64,000 nucleotides of DNA from Bordetella genomosp. 4 (GTDB lineage: Bacteria > Pseudomonadota > Gammaproteobacteria > Burkholderiales > Burkholderiaceae_B): the NCBI RefSeq assembly GCF_002261185.1, contig NZ_NEVQ01000007.1:1-64000 (forward strand), written 5' to 3'. The notes under the pieces were generated by a model that did not search any database, was not told where the DNA came from, and saw only the letters and a program-made list of their open reading frames with translations. A program made the translations under genes and the position numbers. Position 1 is the stretch's first letter. Every line of letters begins with the position of its first letter. Positions 17,238 to 26,332 of the stretch are shown piece by piece.

Positions 17238-18866
17238 ATGAGCGCGCTCATTGAATCAGCGTTGCAGTGGTCCCAAGCGCGCGACTTGCCCATCGATGCA
17301 CAGGACGTACCCGAATTGGCCGAGATGGTCGAGGCCCTGCGGATAGCGCTCAGACAGGATTGGGCGGCATCTGACATGATGCAGACCTGCGAGCCATTTG
17401 GTCAGGTGTTGCGATCGTTGGCCCCCGAGCCGTTCCCTGACGTCTTGGTCGAGGCCCGCAGTCCATCGCAAGATAGCGAATGCCAAGTGCGTTCCAGCCT
17501 GGCAGCGATTGAGCAGCGCCAGCCTGGCAAGTCCGCCTGGATGCATGTCGATGCCGACGCCGCACTGGCCGAGGCCCGTTCGCTTGACGAGGAACAGCGT
17601 CATGGCAAATGGCGTGGTCCATTGCATGGGATGCCTGTGGGCATCAAGGATATGTTCGACATGCAAGGCCGTACGGCGGGCTGGGGAACGCCGCTGCGTG
17701 CCCGCAGTCCTCAGGCGCATGCAGATGCCACCGTCGTGACGCGCTTGCGCGATGCTGGCGCCGTCATCCTGGGAACGCAGCAGATGGCCGAGTTCGCCAT
17801 GTCTCCTACAGGCTGGAACGAAACCTACGGGCCTGGCCGTAATCCTTGGGATCTGGACCGGGTGTCCGGCGGCAGCTCCAGCGGGGCAGCGATGTCGGTG
17901 GCAGCGGGGCATGTGCCACTGGCGATCGGATCCGACACGGGCGGTTCGATTCGCCTGCCGGCCGCGTTGTGCGGTTTGACCGGGTTAAAGCCGACGCAGT
18001 ATCGCGTCAGTGCCGCGGGGGCAATGCCCTTGTCGGCGAGCCTGGATTGTATTGGTCCATTGGCATGGTCGGCTGAACTGTGCGGCTACGCCTATCAAGC
18101 GATAGCAGGCAGGGACCCCGCGGATCTGTCTTGCCTGGATGCACCGGTGACCTTGGGCGCGGCGCCGCGTCGCATGAAGGTGGCTGTGCCGCGATGGGAC
18201 GACGGCGATCCGATCTCTGATGCGATGCGGCACGCGTTGGATGAGGCGCAACGTGTATGGCGCGATGCTGGCGTGGAGTGCGTCATGGTCCAGTCACCCT
18301 ATGCCACCCTGCAGCAGGCGAGTGTGCTGGCCTCCGTCGTGTTGGCTGTCGAGGCCGCGGCGTTGCATCAGCGGTGGCTGCGTCAGTTCGGTAATGCATA
18401 CGGACATCAGGTGCGTCGCCGGATCTCGCGTGGGTTGCTGGTGTCTGGCGTGGATTACTACGATGCCCTGCGCCTGCGGCATGCATTCCTGCGGCGGTAT
18501 TTGCGGGACATTCAGGGTGATGCCGATGCGTTGATGCTGCCCAGCACACCGGACGTCGCGCCACTGGTGGCGCCCACCCAGCATGCGGACCAAGCCCGCC
18601 TGGAACGGGAGTTTGCCCTGTTGTCGATCTGGACGCGGGGAATCAACTATCTCGGATCGCCTGTACTGAACTTACCGGCAGGACAAGGGGCCGGGGGCTT
18701 GCCGTTGGGGATGCAATTAGTGGGGCCGCCATTGGGCGAGGACCGTGTGCTGGCATTGGGGCGGCGGTATCAGCAATTCACCGAGTGGCACCAGCGGCGT
18801 CCCGCAGCATGGACAGCTTCATCGCATCGGGATAGGCAGGCCACCGCAACGGAGGATACGAAATGA
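17238..18866 (+). CDS. Amidase-signature family hydrolase
   Basis: This 542-residue cytoplasmic amidase has the Ser-cisSer-Lys triad K137 (GIKDMFD), S213 (SGGSSSGAA) and S237 (DTGGSIRLPAA). About 100 extra N-terminal residues precede the core. It starts one base after the binding-protein stop and overlaps the next binding-protein gene by ATGA, so it is translationally tied to both. It suggests that the imported compound, or a relative, carries an amide. Alternatives within the family (for example an allophanate-type hydrolase) cannot be excluded. Confidence 0.88.
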   Translation: MSALIESALQWSQARDLPIDAQDVPELAEMVEALRIALRQDWAASDMMQTCEPFGQVLRSLAPEPFPDVLVEARSPSQDSECQVRSSLAAIEQRQPGKSAWMHVDADAALAEARSLDEEQRHGKWRGPLHGMPVGIKDMFDMQGRTAGWGTPLRARSPQAHADATVVTRLRDAGAVILGTQQMAEFAMSPTGWNETYGPGRNPWDLDRVSGGSSSGAAMSVAAGHVPLAIGSDTGGSIRLPAALCGLTGLKPTQYRVSAAGAMPLSASLDCIGPLAWSAELCGYAYQAIAGRDPADLSCLDAPVTLGAAPRRMKVAVPRWDDGDPISDAMRHALDEAQRVWRDAGVECVMVQSPYATLQQASVLASVVLAVEAAALHQRWLRQFGNAYGHQVRRRISRGLLVSGVDYYDALRLRHAFLRRYLRDIQGDADALMLPSTPDVAPLVAPTQHADQARLEREFALLSIWTRGINYLGSPVLNLPAGQGAGGLPLGMQLVGPPLGEDRVLALGRRYQQFTEWHQRRPAAWTASSHRDRQATATEDTK

Positions 18867-19867
18867 AAGCACTTCGGAATTGGGCCATGGCCTGGTCGGC
18901 AGCCGCGGTGGTGGGGTGGGGATCTGCGGCAAATGCAGCCGACATGATCATCACCAGTGAAATTCCATCGGCGACCAATCCCAGCCCCTATATCGAGCAG
19001 TTCATTACTGCTGTGAAGCAACGCACGGGAGGCGCGATACAGGGAAAGTATTTTCCGGCATCGCAACTCTATAACGATCGCGATGGCCTGGCGGCATTGG
19101 GCACGGGCGCGGTGCATATGGTGTGGCCGGTGTCTTCGCGCCTGGAGCAGTTCGATGCACGCGTCGGAGTGGCCAGCCTGCCGTTTGCATTGACCTCGGA
19201 GGATATGACCAATCCTTGTTTCTCGCAGCGGTTCACACGCCAGATTTCCGGCTATCTCGAGCCGCGCGGCATACAAGTGCTGGGTTTTCTGCGCACGGCC
19301 GATCTGATTTTTCTCATGAAAGACCGTGATATCCAGAGCGTGGACGATCTCAAGGGCCAGAAAATCCGGGTCATTGGAGGACAGATCATGCTGGACGCGA
19401 TGCGGGCTGTGCAGGCCAGTCCGATCTCCATGTCTGCCTCGGAAATGTCGGCCGCCTTGTCTCAGGGCGCGATTGACGGCGCCATGACGTCCCCCGCAGG
19501 GTGGGTGGATGTCTTGGGGAAAACCGCGAAATTCGCCACCTTGGCGCCAGGCATGGGACTGGCGACGTCCGCCGTGACGGTGGACAAACCTTGGCTGGAT
19601 GCACTGCCGGAGGACCAGCGCAAAGCCATCCATGACGCGTTGAACGAGATCATCGTCAAACAGTGGAAAGAGACAGTGGCCAAAGATCAGCAACTGATCG
19701 AACAGATGGTGGCCCAGGGCGGGCATTACCGGGTAATGGCGCCTGAGCAGGTCGAACAACTGAAGGCGCGTGTCGTCGCAGCGGGTGCGGGGTTTCGCAA
19801 CAAGCATGCCGATGCGATTGCCGAGCTGGAAAACATACGCAAGGAGTGTGTCCATGATGGCAAGTAA
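18863..19867 (+). CDS. TRAP substrate-binding protein, second of two paralogues
   Basis: This 334-residue DctP-type receptor has an N-terminal signal peptide (about residues 1-23, ending ANA). It is clearly related along its length to the receptor at 16247. Its start overlaps the amidase stop (ATGA). It is followed by the small permease gene, which begins inside its last codons. Two receptors feeding one channel would broaden the substrate range. Confidence 0.91.
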   Translation: MKALRNWAMAWSAAAVVGWGSAANAADMIITSEIPSATNPSPYIEQFITAVKQRTGGAIQGKYFPASQLYNDRDGLAALGTGAVHMVWPVSSRLEQFDARVGVASLPFALTSEDMTNPCFSQRFTRQISGYLEPRGIQVLGFLRTADLIFLMKDRDIQSVDDLKGQKIRVIGGQIMLDAMRAVQASPISMSASEMSAALSQGAIDGAMTSPAGWVDVLGKTAKFATLAPGMGLATSAVTVDKPWLDALPEDQRKAIHDALNEIIVKQWKETVAKDQQLIEQMVAQGGHYRVMAPEQVEQLKARVVAAGAGFRNKHADAIAELENIRKECVHDGK

Positions 19868-20498
19868 TCTGGAATCCCCTGCGCTGACGTCTGCACAAGC
19901 GCAGTCTGGCAAAGCCGTGCAAACAGCAGCCGCCACGACGCCGGTATTCGGCACGCTGGGCAGGCTATCACGATTGACGTTGGGGCTGGCCACTGTGCTG
20001 GCACTGGGCGCGACTTTGATCATGATCGTCGAGGGTTTTAGCCGCTATGTCCTGAATGTCAGTTATTTCTGGGCCGAGGAGTCTGTCCGTTTTCTGATGG
20101 TGTGGGCTTTTTTCCTGACATTGGGGATAGCGGGCTTTCGTCAATACCATATCCGTACCGAGTTGCTGGTCCAGCGGTTGCCGTTGATGGCGCAGCGTGC
20201 GGTGTGGCTGCTGTCTTGCTTTGCGGGCATGGGGTTCGCTTTGATACTGGCGTATTCGTCCATCCCGCAGGTGCAGCGGTTTTATTCGATGGGCATGGTG
20301 TCTGAGTCATCGCTGGAGCTGCCCATGTGGTTGCTGTTCCTGGCGATGCCGGTGGGAGGTGTGGCGCTGTTTGTCTACTATGCCTGCGCCGCATGGTATG
20401 CGTGGCGCTGGGGTGATCCTTTTGCTCCCGAGCCTGTAGATGAGGCGCCCGACGCGAGCGTCACCGCAGCGTTGAGCCGTCAGGAGCCCTTGCTATGA
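19854..20498 (+). CDS. TRAP transporter small permease (DctQ family)
   Basis: This 214-residue membrane protein has four hydrophobic helices, the DctQ-type FWAEESVRFLMVWAFFLTLG segment and HIRTELLVQRLP after it. ATG 19854 (or 19857) follows AAGGAG and overlaps the receptor gene by 14 bases. The N-terminal ~35 residues are Ala/Thr/Ser-rich and non-conserved in look; the C-terminal tail is acidic. It works with the large permease that overlaps its stop. Confidence 0.88.
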   Translation: MMASNLESPALTSAQAQSGKAVQTAAATTPVFGTLGRLSRLTLGLATVLALGATLIMIVEGFSRYVLNVSYFWAEESVRFLMVWAFFLTLGIAGFRQYHIRTELLVQRLPLMAQRAVWLLSCFAGMGFALILAYSSIPQVQRFYSMGMVSESSLELPMWLLFLAMPVGGVALFVYYACAAWYAWRWGDPFAPEPVDEAPDASVTAALSRQEPLL

Positions 20499-21766
20499 CA
20501 CTGGGACTCTCTGTTATTGGCTTATTGGTGCTGCTCGCGCTGGGCGCTCATGTCGGTACCGCGATGGGCCTGGTATCCAGCGGCATGGTGCTGTCGGTCG
20601 ACGGCGTGCCCCTGACTGTCGTCGCCCAGACGGCCTTCAAATCCATCAATAGCTATCCGCTGATGGCGATTCCCATGTTTGTACTGATGGGTAATCTGAT
20701 GATGCGCGGCAATATCGTCGCTGTCATGATCGAACTCATCGGCAGTCTGGTGCGTTGCGTGCGTGGAGGGTTGGCACTGACGGTGATGCTGGCGTGCGTA
20801 TTCTTCGCGGCCGTGTCCGGATCGAGTGTGGGGTCGGCCGCCGCGATTGGCGCAGCGACGGTGGATGGCCTGAAGCGCGAAAACTATCCGCCGCGTTTTT
20901 CGGCGGCCTTGGTCGCGGTAGGCGGAACACTGGGCTTGATGATCCCGCCGTCATTGGGTTTCATCCTGATTGGCTCGATTGTCGGATTGCCGGTGGACAA
21001 ATTGTTCATCGCGGGGATCCTGCCCGGTTTGATGGAGGCCGCGCTCTTGTTGCTGACCACGGTATGGCTCACGCGCAGGCATGGTTACGGGAATACGGTG
21101 GGAACCCCGGATTTCGCGGGCTTTACACGGCGCTTGCCGCGTGCCGCGGGGGCATTGTCCATGCCGGTGCTGGTGCTGGGGTCCATTTACCTGGGCATCT
21201 TTACGCCCACCGAGGTGTCGGCGGTCGCAGCGGGCTATGCCGCGTTGCTATGCGTGCTGATCTACCGCACGATGAAATGGCGGGACGTGTGGCAGGCGTC
21301 ACAAGAGTCGATCCTGCAGTCCACCATGATTTTCATGGTGGTGATGGGTGGCAGCCTGATCGGCTTCATTCTGGCACGTATGGGCGTGTCGGCATCGTTG
21401 ATCGGCTTCATGGAACGCATGGACATGAGCGCGTGGCAGTTCCTGCTGCTGGCAAATGCGGTGCTGCTGGTGTTGGGCATGTTCCTGGATGGCGTCGCCA
21501 TGATTGTGCTGACCGCGCCATTGCTCTTTCCCATGGCGACTCACCTCGGTATTGACCCTGTGCACTTTGCCGTGATCATGGTAGCGAACGTCGAGATCGC
21601 GACGTTGACGCCGCCGATCGGCCTGAACCTGTTCGTGATGAGCGGTATTGCGCGTATCCCGGTCGAGCAGGTCGCCCGTGGCGTGGTGCCGTTCTACGTC
21701 ACCAGGTTGCTGTCCCTGGCCCTGATCACTTTTGTTCCCGCCCTGTCGTTGGCGCTCGTGCATTGA
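20495..21766 (+). CDS. TRAP transporter large permease (DctM family)
   Basis: This 423-residue polytopic membrane protein has the DctM-type blocks YPLMAIPMFVLMGNLMMRG, LMIPPSLGFILIGSIVGLPV and VEIATLTPPIGLNLFVMSGI. Its ATG overlaps the small permease stop. It forms the sodium-coupled import channel serving the two receptors of this operon. Confidence 0.94.
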   Translation: MTLGLSVIGLLVLLALGAHVGTAMGLVSSGMVLSVDGVPLTVVAQTAFKSINSYPLMAIPMFVLMGNLMMRGNIVAVMIELIGSLVRCVRGGLALTVMLACVFFAAVSGSSVGSAAAIGAATVDGLKRENYPPRFSAALVAVGGTLGLMIPPSLGFILIGSIVGLPVDKLFIAGILPGLMEAALLLLTTVWLTRRHGYGNTVGTPDFAGFTRRLPRAAGALSMPVLVLGSIYLGIFTPTEVSAVAAGYAALLCVLIYRTMKWRDVWQASQESILQSTMIFMVVMGGSLIGFILARMGVSASLIGFMERMDMSAWQFLLLANAVLLVLGMFLDGVAMIVLTAPLLFPMATHLGIDPVHFAVIMVANVEIATLTPPIGLNLFVMSGIARIPVEQVARGVVPFYVTRLLSLALITFVPALSLALVH

Positions 21767-21796
21767 CGGCCTCGTTATGAATTCTGGAGAACAGAC

Positions 21797-23197
21797 ATGA
21801 AAGACAATGCAATGCCCGCCGCAGGACTGGCTCTGTCGGAAGTATTCGCGCAATACGCTGCCGGTTTCGATGCGCGGCGTATTCCTGATGAGGTGCGTGA
21901 GCGGGCTCGGCTGCTGATGCTGGATTCCGTCGGTATCGCCATCGCATCGCATGGCTACGATTTTTCCCGTCGTGCCTTGGCCGCGATTGACGAGCTCGAT
22001 GGCGGCGGCGACAGCGTCGTGATCGGCAGTTCACGGCGCATGGACTTGCGCAATGCTGCGTTGGCCAATGGCATTCTGGTACATGGCCTGGATTATGACG
22101 ATACCCATGCCAGAGGCGTGATTCATGCTACGGCCTCGGCTTTGCCCACCGTATTGGCGTTGGCGGCGCGCGAGGACCGCAGCGGTGCGGACATGGTAGC
22201 TGCCTATGTGCTGGGCATGGAGGTGTCCACGCGCTTGGGAGCGGTAGCCAAGGGCGGCTTCCATCAAATAGGTTTTCATCCCACGGGATTGATCGGCACC
22301 TTTGGCTGCACCTTGGCGGCGGCTTGGCTGCTGGGGTTGAACGTACAGCAAATGGTGGATGCGCAGGGTATCGCCCTGTCGCTGGCCGCGGGCAGTCTGG
22401 AGTTTCTCAACGACGGCGCATGGAACAAGCGCATGCATCCCGGTTGGGCCGCGTCCGCGGGGATCACGGCAGCCACGTTCGGCAAGCATGGCTATACCGG
22501 TACGCGCTTAGCCTATGAGGGGCGGTTCGGCTTGTATGCGAGCCATTTGGGCGGAGCCGACTATGACCTGGGCTTGGCCACTGCCGAACTCGGCGAGCGG
22601 TGGGAATTGATGCGCGTGTCGGTCAAGCCTTTGCCTGCCTGCCACTTTACGCATGCCAGTGTCGATGCTGCCGCACGTCTGCATGCGCAGGGGATCTCCG
22701 CAGAACAAGTGCATCGCATTACCGTGCTGGTGCCGCAGGAGGTCGTCAAGACGGTGTGCGAACCCGAGTCTTCCAAGCGCAAGCCCGCCAATAGCTATGA
22801 GGCGCAGTTCAGCATTCCATATCTGGTGGGTACGGCGTTGTGCAAGGGACGGTTGACGCTGGACGATCTGGAACCTGACGCGCTGCGCGATCCGGCGGTG
22901 CTGGCCTTGGCCGAGGTGACGGATTACCGGCACGATCCCGATAGCGGTTTCCCAAAGCATTATTCGGGCGAGGTCATCGTCGAGCTGAAAGACGGCCGCG
23001 TGCTGCGCGAGCGCGAGGCAGTCAACCGCGGCGCGGAAGACCGGCCTTTGACCGAATCGGATATCCGGGCCAAGTATCGGGACAACGTATTGCGCCGAAT
23101 GCCGGCGGCGCAGGCCGATGTCATTGAACAAAGTGTGCTGCAAATGGAGCAAGGATCGGCGCGCGCGCTGGCAGATCAATTGGGACGTGAGGCTTGA
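21797..23197 (+). CDS. MmgE/PrpD family protein
   Basis: This 466-residue cytosolic protein belongs to the family holding 2-methylcitrate dehydratase and cis-aconitate decarboxylase. Family-like stretches are LMLDSVGIAIASHGYDFS, VHGLDYDDTHARGVIHATAS and FHPTGLIGTFGCTLAAAWLLGL. GGAG precedes the ATG. It sits 30 bases after the permease and 38 before the acyl-CoA dehydrogenase gene. Whether it is a dehydratase, an isomerase or a decarboxylase of a branched tricarboxylate cannot be decided from sequence. Confidence 0.9.
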   Translation: MKDNAMPAAGLALSEVFAQYAAGFDARRIPDEVRERARLLMLDSVGIAIASHGYDFSRRALAAIDELDGGGDSVVIGSSRRMDLRNAALANGILVHGLDYDDTHARGVIHATASALPTVLALAAREDRSGADMVAAYVLGMEVSTRLGAVAKGGFHQIGFHPTGLIGTFGCTLAAAWLLGLNVQQMVDAQGIALSLAAGSLEFLNDGAWNKRMHPGWAASAGITAATFGKHGYTGTRLAYEGRFGLYASHLGGADYDLGLATAELGERWELMRVSVKPLPACHFTHASVDAAARLHAQGISAEQVHRITVLVPQEVVKTVCEPESSKRKPANSYEAQFSIPYLVGTALCKGRLTLDDLEPDALRDPAVLALAEVTDYRHDPDSGFPKHYSGEVIVELKDGRVLREREAVNRGAEDRPLTESDIRAKYRDNVLRRMPAAQADVIEQSVLQMEQGSARALADQLGREA

Positions 23198-23235
23198 GCG
23201 GCGTGTGCCGCCTATGAGAGGTTGAGGAGCATCTG

Positions 23236-24390
23236 ATGACAATGCACGATGATGAGCAGGAACAACTGATTCTGGATATGGTCGGCCGCTTTCTGGAGCA
23301 AGAGGTGCGGCCTCATGTGTGGCAGCTCGAGCATGACGATGTCTATCCCGAAGAGATCGTCGAAAAAATGAAGGCCATGGGTTTGTTCGGTTGCCTGATT
23401 GCGCCGGAATACGGCGGCCTGGGCTTGTCGACGACAACTTATGCCAAGATCATTGAGCGCATTTCCGAGGAATGGATGTCGCTGTCGGGCATCCTGAATT
23501 CGCATCTGATCATGGCAGCGGCCGTACAGCGCAACGGTACAGAAGCGCAAAAGCAGGCATTTCTGCCGCGTTTCGCGACGGGCGAGTTGCGTGGCGGCAT
23601 TGGATTGACGGAGCCCGATTGCGGCACCGACCTGCAGGCGATTCGGACCACCGCACGGCGCGAGGGTGACGAGTATGTCGTCAATGGCGCAAAGATGTGG
23701 ATCACCAACGGCTATTACGGAAACTGCTTTGCGCTGTTGGTAAAAACGGATCCGCAAGCCGAGCCGCGTCATAAAGGGATGAGTCTTTTCATCGCGGAGA
23801 AGGGACCAGGATTCACCGTCAGCCGAAAACTGGAAAAGCTGGGCTACAAAGGCATTGATTCGACCGAACTCGTATTCGAGAACTACCGCATTCCCGCCGA
23901 TCGCTTGATTGGCGGTACCGAAGGCCGAGGCCTGCAAATGATACTGAACGGGCTGGAATTGGGCCGCATCAATGTCGCAGCCCGCGGCGTCGGTGTGGCG
24001 CAAGCCGCGCTGCGCGAATCGGTCAAGTACGCTCAGCAGCGCAAGACGTTCGGCAAACCGATCTGCGAGCATCAAGCCATCCAGACCAAACTCGGTGAAA
24101 TGGCCACGCGCACGCAGGCCGCGCGCCTGTTGACGCTGCAAGCGGCGCAAGCCTATGACCGGGGCGAACGTTGCGACATGGAGGCGGGGATGGCAAAGCT
24201 CTTTGCGACTGAGACAGCCGTGGAGAACTCATTGGAAGCCATGCGTATCCATGGCGGATATGGCTATTCCAAAGAATACTTGGTCGAGCGTTTCTACCGC
24301 GATGCGCCGCTGCTGGTCATTGGGGAGGGCACCAATGAACTGCAGCGCATCATCATTTCCAAGCAGTTGATCGAGAGGAACCGCGTATGA
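23236..24390 (+). CDS. Acyl-CoA dehydrogenase
   Basis: This 384-residue FAD enzyme of the short/medium-chain type introduces a C2-C3 double bond into an acyl-CoA. It has the flavin and substrate motifs GIGLTEPDCGTDLQAIRTTA and MWITNGYYGN, and catalytic base E364 in VIGEGTNELQ. Its stop overlaps the start of the CoA-transferase gene (ATGA). In the proposed pathway it could oxidise a methylsuccinyl-CoA-like ester; that substrate is inference. Confidence 0.92.
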   Translation: MTMHDDEQEQLILDMVGRFLEQEVRPHVWQLEHDDVYPEEIVEKMKAMGLFGCLIAPEYGGLGLSTTTYAKIIERISEEWMSLSGILNSHLIMAAAVQRNGTEAQKQAFLPRFATGELRGGIGLTEPDCGTDLQAIRTTARREGDEYVVNGAKMWITNGYYGNCFALLVKTDPQAEPRHKGMSLFIAEKGPGFTVSRKLEKLGYKGIDSTELVFENYRIPADRLIGGTEGRGLQMILNGLELGRINVAARGVGVAQAALRESVKYAQQRKTFGKPICEHQAIQTKLGEMATRTQAARLLTLQAAQAYDRGERCDMEAGMAKLFATETAVENSLEAMRIHGGYGYSKEYLVERFYRDAPLLVIGEGTNELQRIIISKQLIERNRV

Positions 24391-25577
24391 GTCTGCCGCT
24401 CACGGGATTGCGTATTGTTTCGGTGGAGCAATATGGCGCGGGGCCGTTCGGCACGCAGCATCTGGCCGATCTAGGTGCAGAGGTCATCAAAATAGAAAAT
24501 CCCCACGATGGCGGCGATGTCGGCCGAGCGGTGGGACCACATTATTTCGGACCCGGAGACAGCCATTTTTACCAGGCCTTCAATCGCAACAAGAAAAGCG
24601 TCACGCTGGATCTGAAACGGCCGGAAGGCCAGCAGGTGCTGCGCGATCTGTGCCGGCACGCCGATGCGGTATTCAATAACTTGCGCGGAGACCTGCCAGG
24701 CCGGCTTGGGCTGACCTATGACGCCTTGCGTGAGGTTCGGGCGGATATCGTCTGCGTGCATTTGTCGGCCTATGGCCGCGATGGCGAGCGCGCGAGCTGG
24801 CCTGGGTATGACTATCTGATGCAGTCGGAGGCGGGGTACCTGTCGCTCACCGGCGAGCCTGATGGCCCGCCGTCGCGATTCGGACTGTCCATCATCGATT
24901 TGATGACGGGAACGACGGCAGCGCTGGGCCTGGTATCGGCTGTTCTGGGTGCGCGCCAGAGCGGGACAGGGCGAGACGTGGATGTCAGCCTGTTCGACGT
25001 GGCGCTGCACAACCTCGGATACCTGGCAACATGGTATTTGAACGGCGGGCACAAGACAGGACGTGCGCCCCGGTCCGGGCATCCATCGCTGGTGCCCAGC
25101 CAGTTGTATCGTACGGCTGACAGCTGGATCTTTATTATGTGCAACAAGGAAAAGTTCTGGCCCTTGCTGGCGCAGGCGATGGGCCATCCCGAGTGGATCG
25201 ATAATCCGGACTACCGCAGTTTCACGGATCGTTTGCAGAACCGCGACCGCTTTAATGAGGAGCTGGAAACCGTCTTCATGTCCCAGACGACAGACCACTG
25301 GATGGCGCGTTTTGCGGGCCGGATCCCCGCGGCGCCCGTTTATGATGTGGCTCAGGCGCTGGACAGTCCGTTTGTAAAGGCGCGTCAGTGCTTGCTGGAC
25401 GCTTATGATACGGAGGGCAGGGCGATACGGAATGTAGCGTCACCGATCCGGTGCCCTGGAGAAGCCCCCTTGACCCGGGCGGCGCCGGCCATGGGCGTTG
25501 ATACTGACGAGTTGCTGGCGCAGGCGGGTTATGGACCTGATCAGATTGCTAGTTTGAGGAAGAATGCCGTTCTATGA
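24387..25577 (+). CDS. CaiB/BaiF family (class III) CoA-transferase
   Basis: This 396-residue family III CoA-transferase moves CoA between carboxylic acids through an aspartyl-CoA intermediate. The catalytic residue is D171 in LSIIDLMTGTTAA. It has the N-terminal DLGAEVIKIENP and NRNKKSVTLDLK strands and the interlocked-dimer C-terminal part. It overlaps its neighbours on both sides by ATGA. It would activate the imported acid to its CoA ester. Confidence 0.92.
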   Translation: MSLPLTGLRIVSVEQYGAGPFGTQHLADLGAEVIKIENPHDGGDVGRAVGPHYFGPGDSHFYQAFNRNKKSVTLDLKRPEGQQVLRDLCRHADAVFNNLRGDLPGRLGLTYDALREVRADIVCVHLSAYGRDGERASWPGYDYLMQSEAGYLSLTGEPDGPPSRFGLSIIDLMTGTTAALGLVSAVLGARQSGTGRDVDVSLFDVALHNLGYLATWYLNGGHKTGRAPRSGHPSLVPSQLYRTADSWIFIMCNKEKFWPLLAQAMGHPEWIDNPDYRSFTDRLQNRDRFNEELETVFMSQTTDHWMARFAGRIPAAPVYDVAQALDSPFVKARQCLLDAYDTEGRAIRNVASPIRCPGEAPLTRAAPAMGVDTDELLAQAGYGPDQIASLRKNAVL

Positions 25578-26332
25578 CAGTAAAGATCGAAGCGCCAGGC
25601 GGCCGTCCGCGATATTTGCAGCTGGCGACGACGCTGATCAATGAGATACGAGCGGGCCGGTATCCGGTGGGCAGTTTGCTGCCCACCGAGTTTGAATTGT
25701 GCGATCAGTTTGGCGTGTCGCGTTTTACCATCCGCGAGGCGGTCAAACAGTTGGTGCAAATGGGGATGGTGACGCGCCAGGCGGGCGTAGGCAGTCGTGT
25801 GCTTAGACAGGAGCCGGTGACGCAGTACACGCAGACCATGTCGGGAATTACGGATCTGCGGCAGTACGCCTATGAAACCTCTCTGGAAATCGAGGGCCAG
25901 GCATTGTTGAATGTGGACGGCGACCTGGCAGATACCCTGGATGCGTCGCCGGGCGAAACCTGGCTGCACGTATGGGGATTGCGTTACACCAAAGCGCATG
26001 ACGCGCCTATCTGTTTGACTGACGCGTATATCGCGCCGGCCTTTCGCTCGGTGACGGGCATACGGGGCCGGATGACGCGCGCGCTGTATGCGGTGCTGGA
26101 GGAAGAGTTCGACGTACAGATCACGACGGTGCATCAGGATATACAGGGTGTCGTATTGGACAAGGCGCTGGCGTCCCGTCTCGGAGCCAAGCCAGGATCG
26201 GCGGGCTTGCGGCTGGAGCGCCGATATATGGATGCGCGCGATGCGCTGGTTGAACTGGCCGTCAGTGTCCATCCCGCGGATCGCTTCAGTTACCGCGAGT
26301 CATTCCGCCGTGAATGGCAGGTGCCTGTGTGA
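25574..26332 (+). CDS. GntR-family regulator, HutC/UTRA subfamily
   Basis: This 252-residue regulator has an N-terminal winged helix (about residues 15-80; LLPTEFELCDQFGVSRFTIR) and a C-terminal UTRA effector domain (about 95-240). Its start overlaps the CoA-transferase stop, so it is encoded inside the operon it probably represses; the dyad at 15597-15610 is a candidate site. UTRA domains bind small ligands, here probably the pathway substrate or its CoA ester. Confidence 0.9.
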   Translation: MTVKIEAPGGRPRYLQLATTLINEIRAGRYPVGSLLPTEFELCDQFGVSRFTIREAVKQLVQMGMVTRQAGVGSRVLRQEPVTQYTQTMSGITDLRQYAYETSLEIEGQALLNVDGDLADTLDASPGETWLHVWGLRYTKAHDAPICLTDAYIAPAFRSVTGIRGRMTRALYAVLEEEFDVQITTVHQDIQGVVLDKALASRLGAKPGSAGLRLERRYMDARDALVELAVSVHPADRFSYRESFRREWQVPV

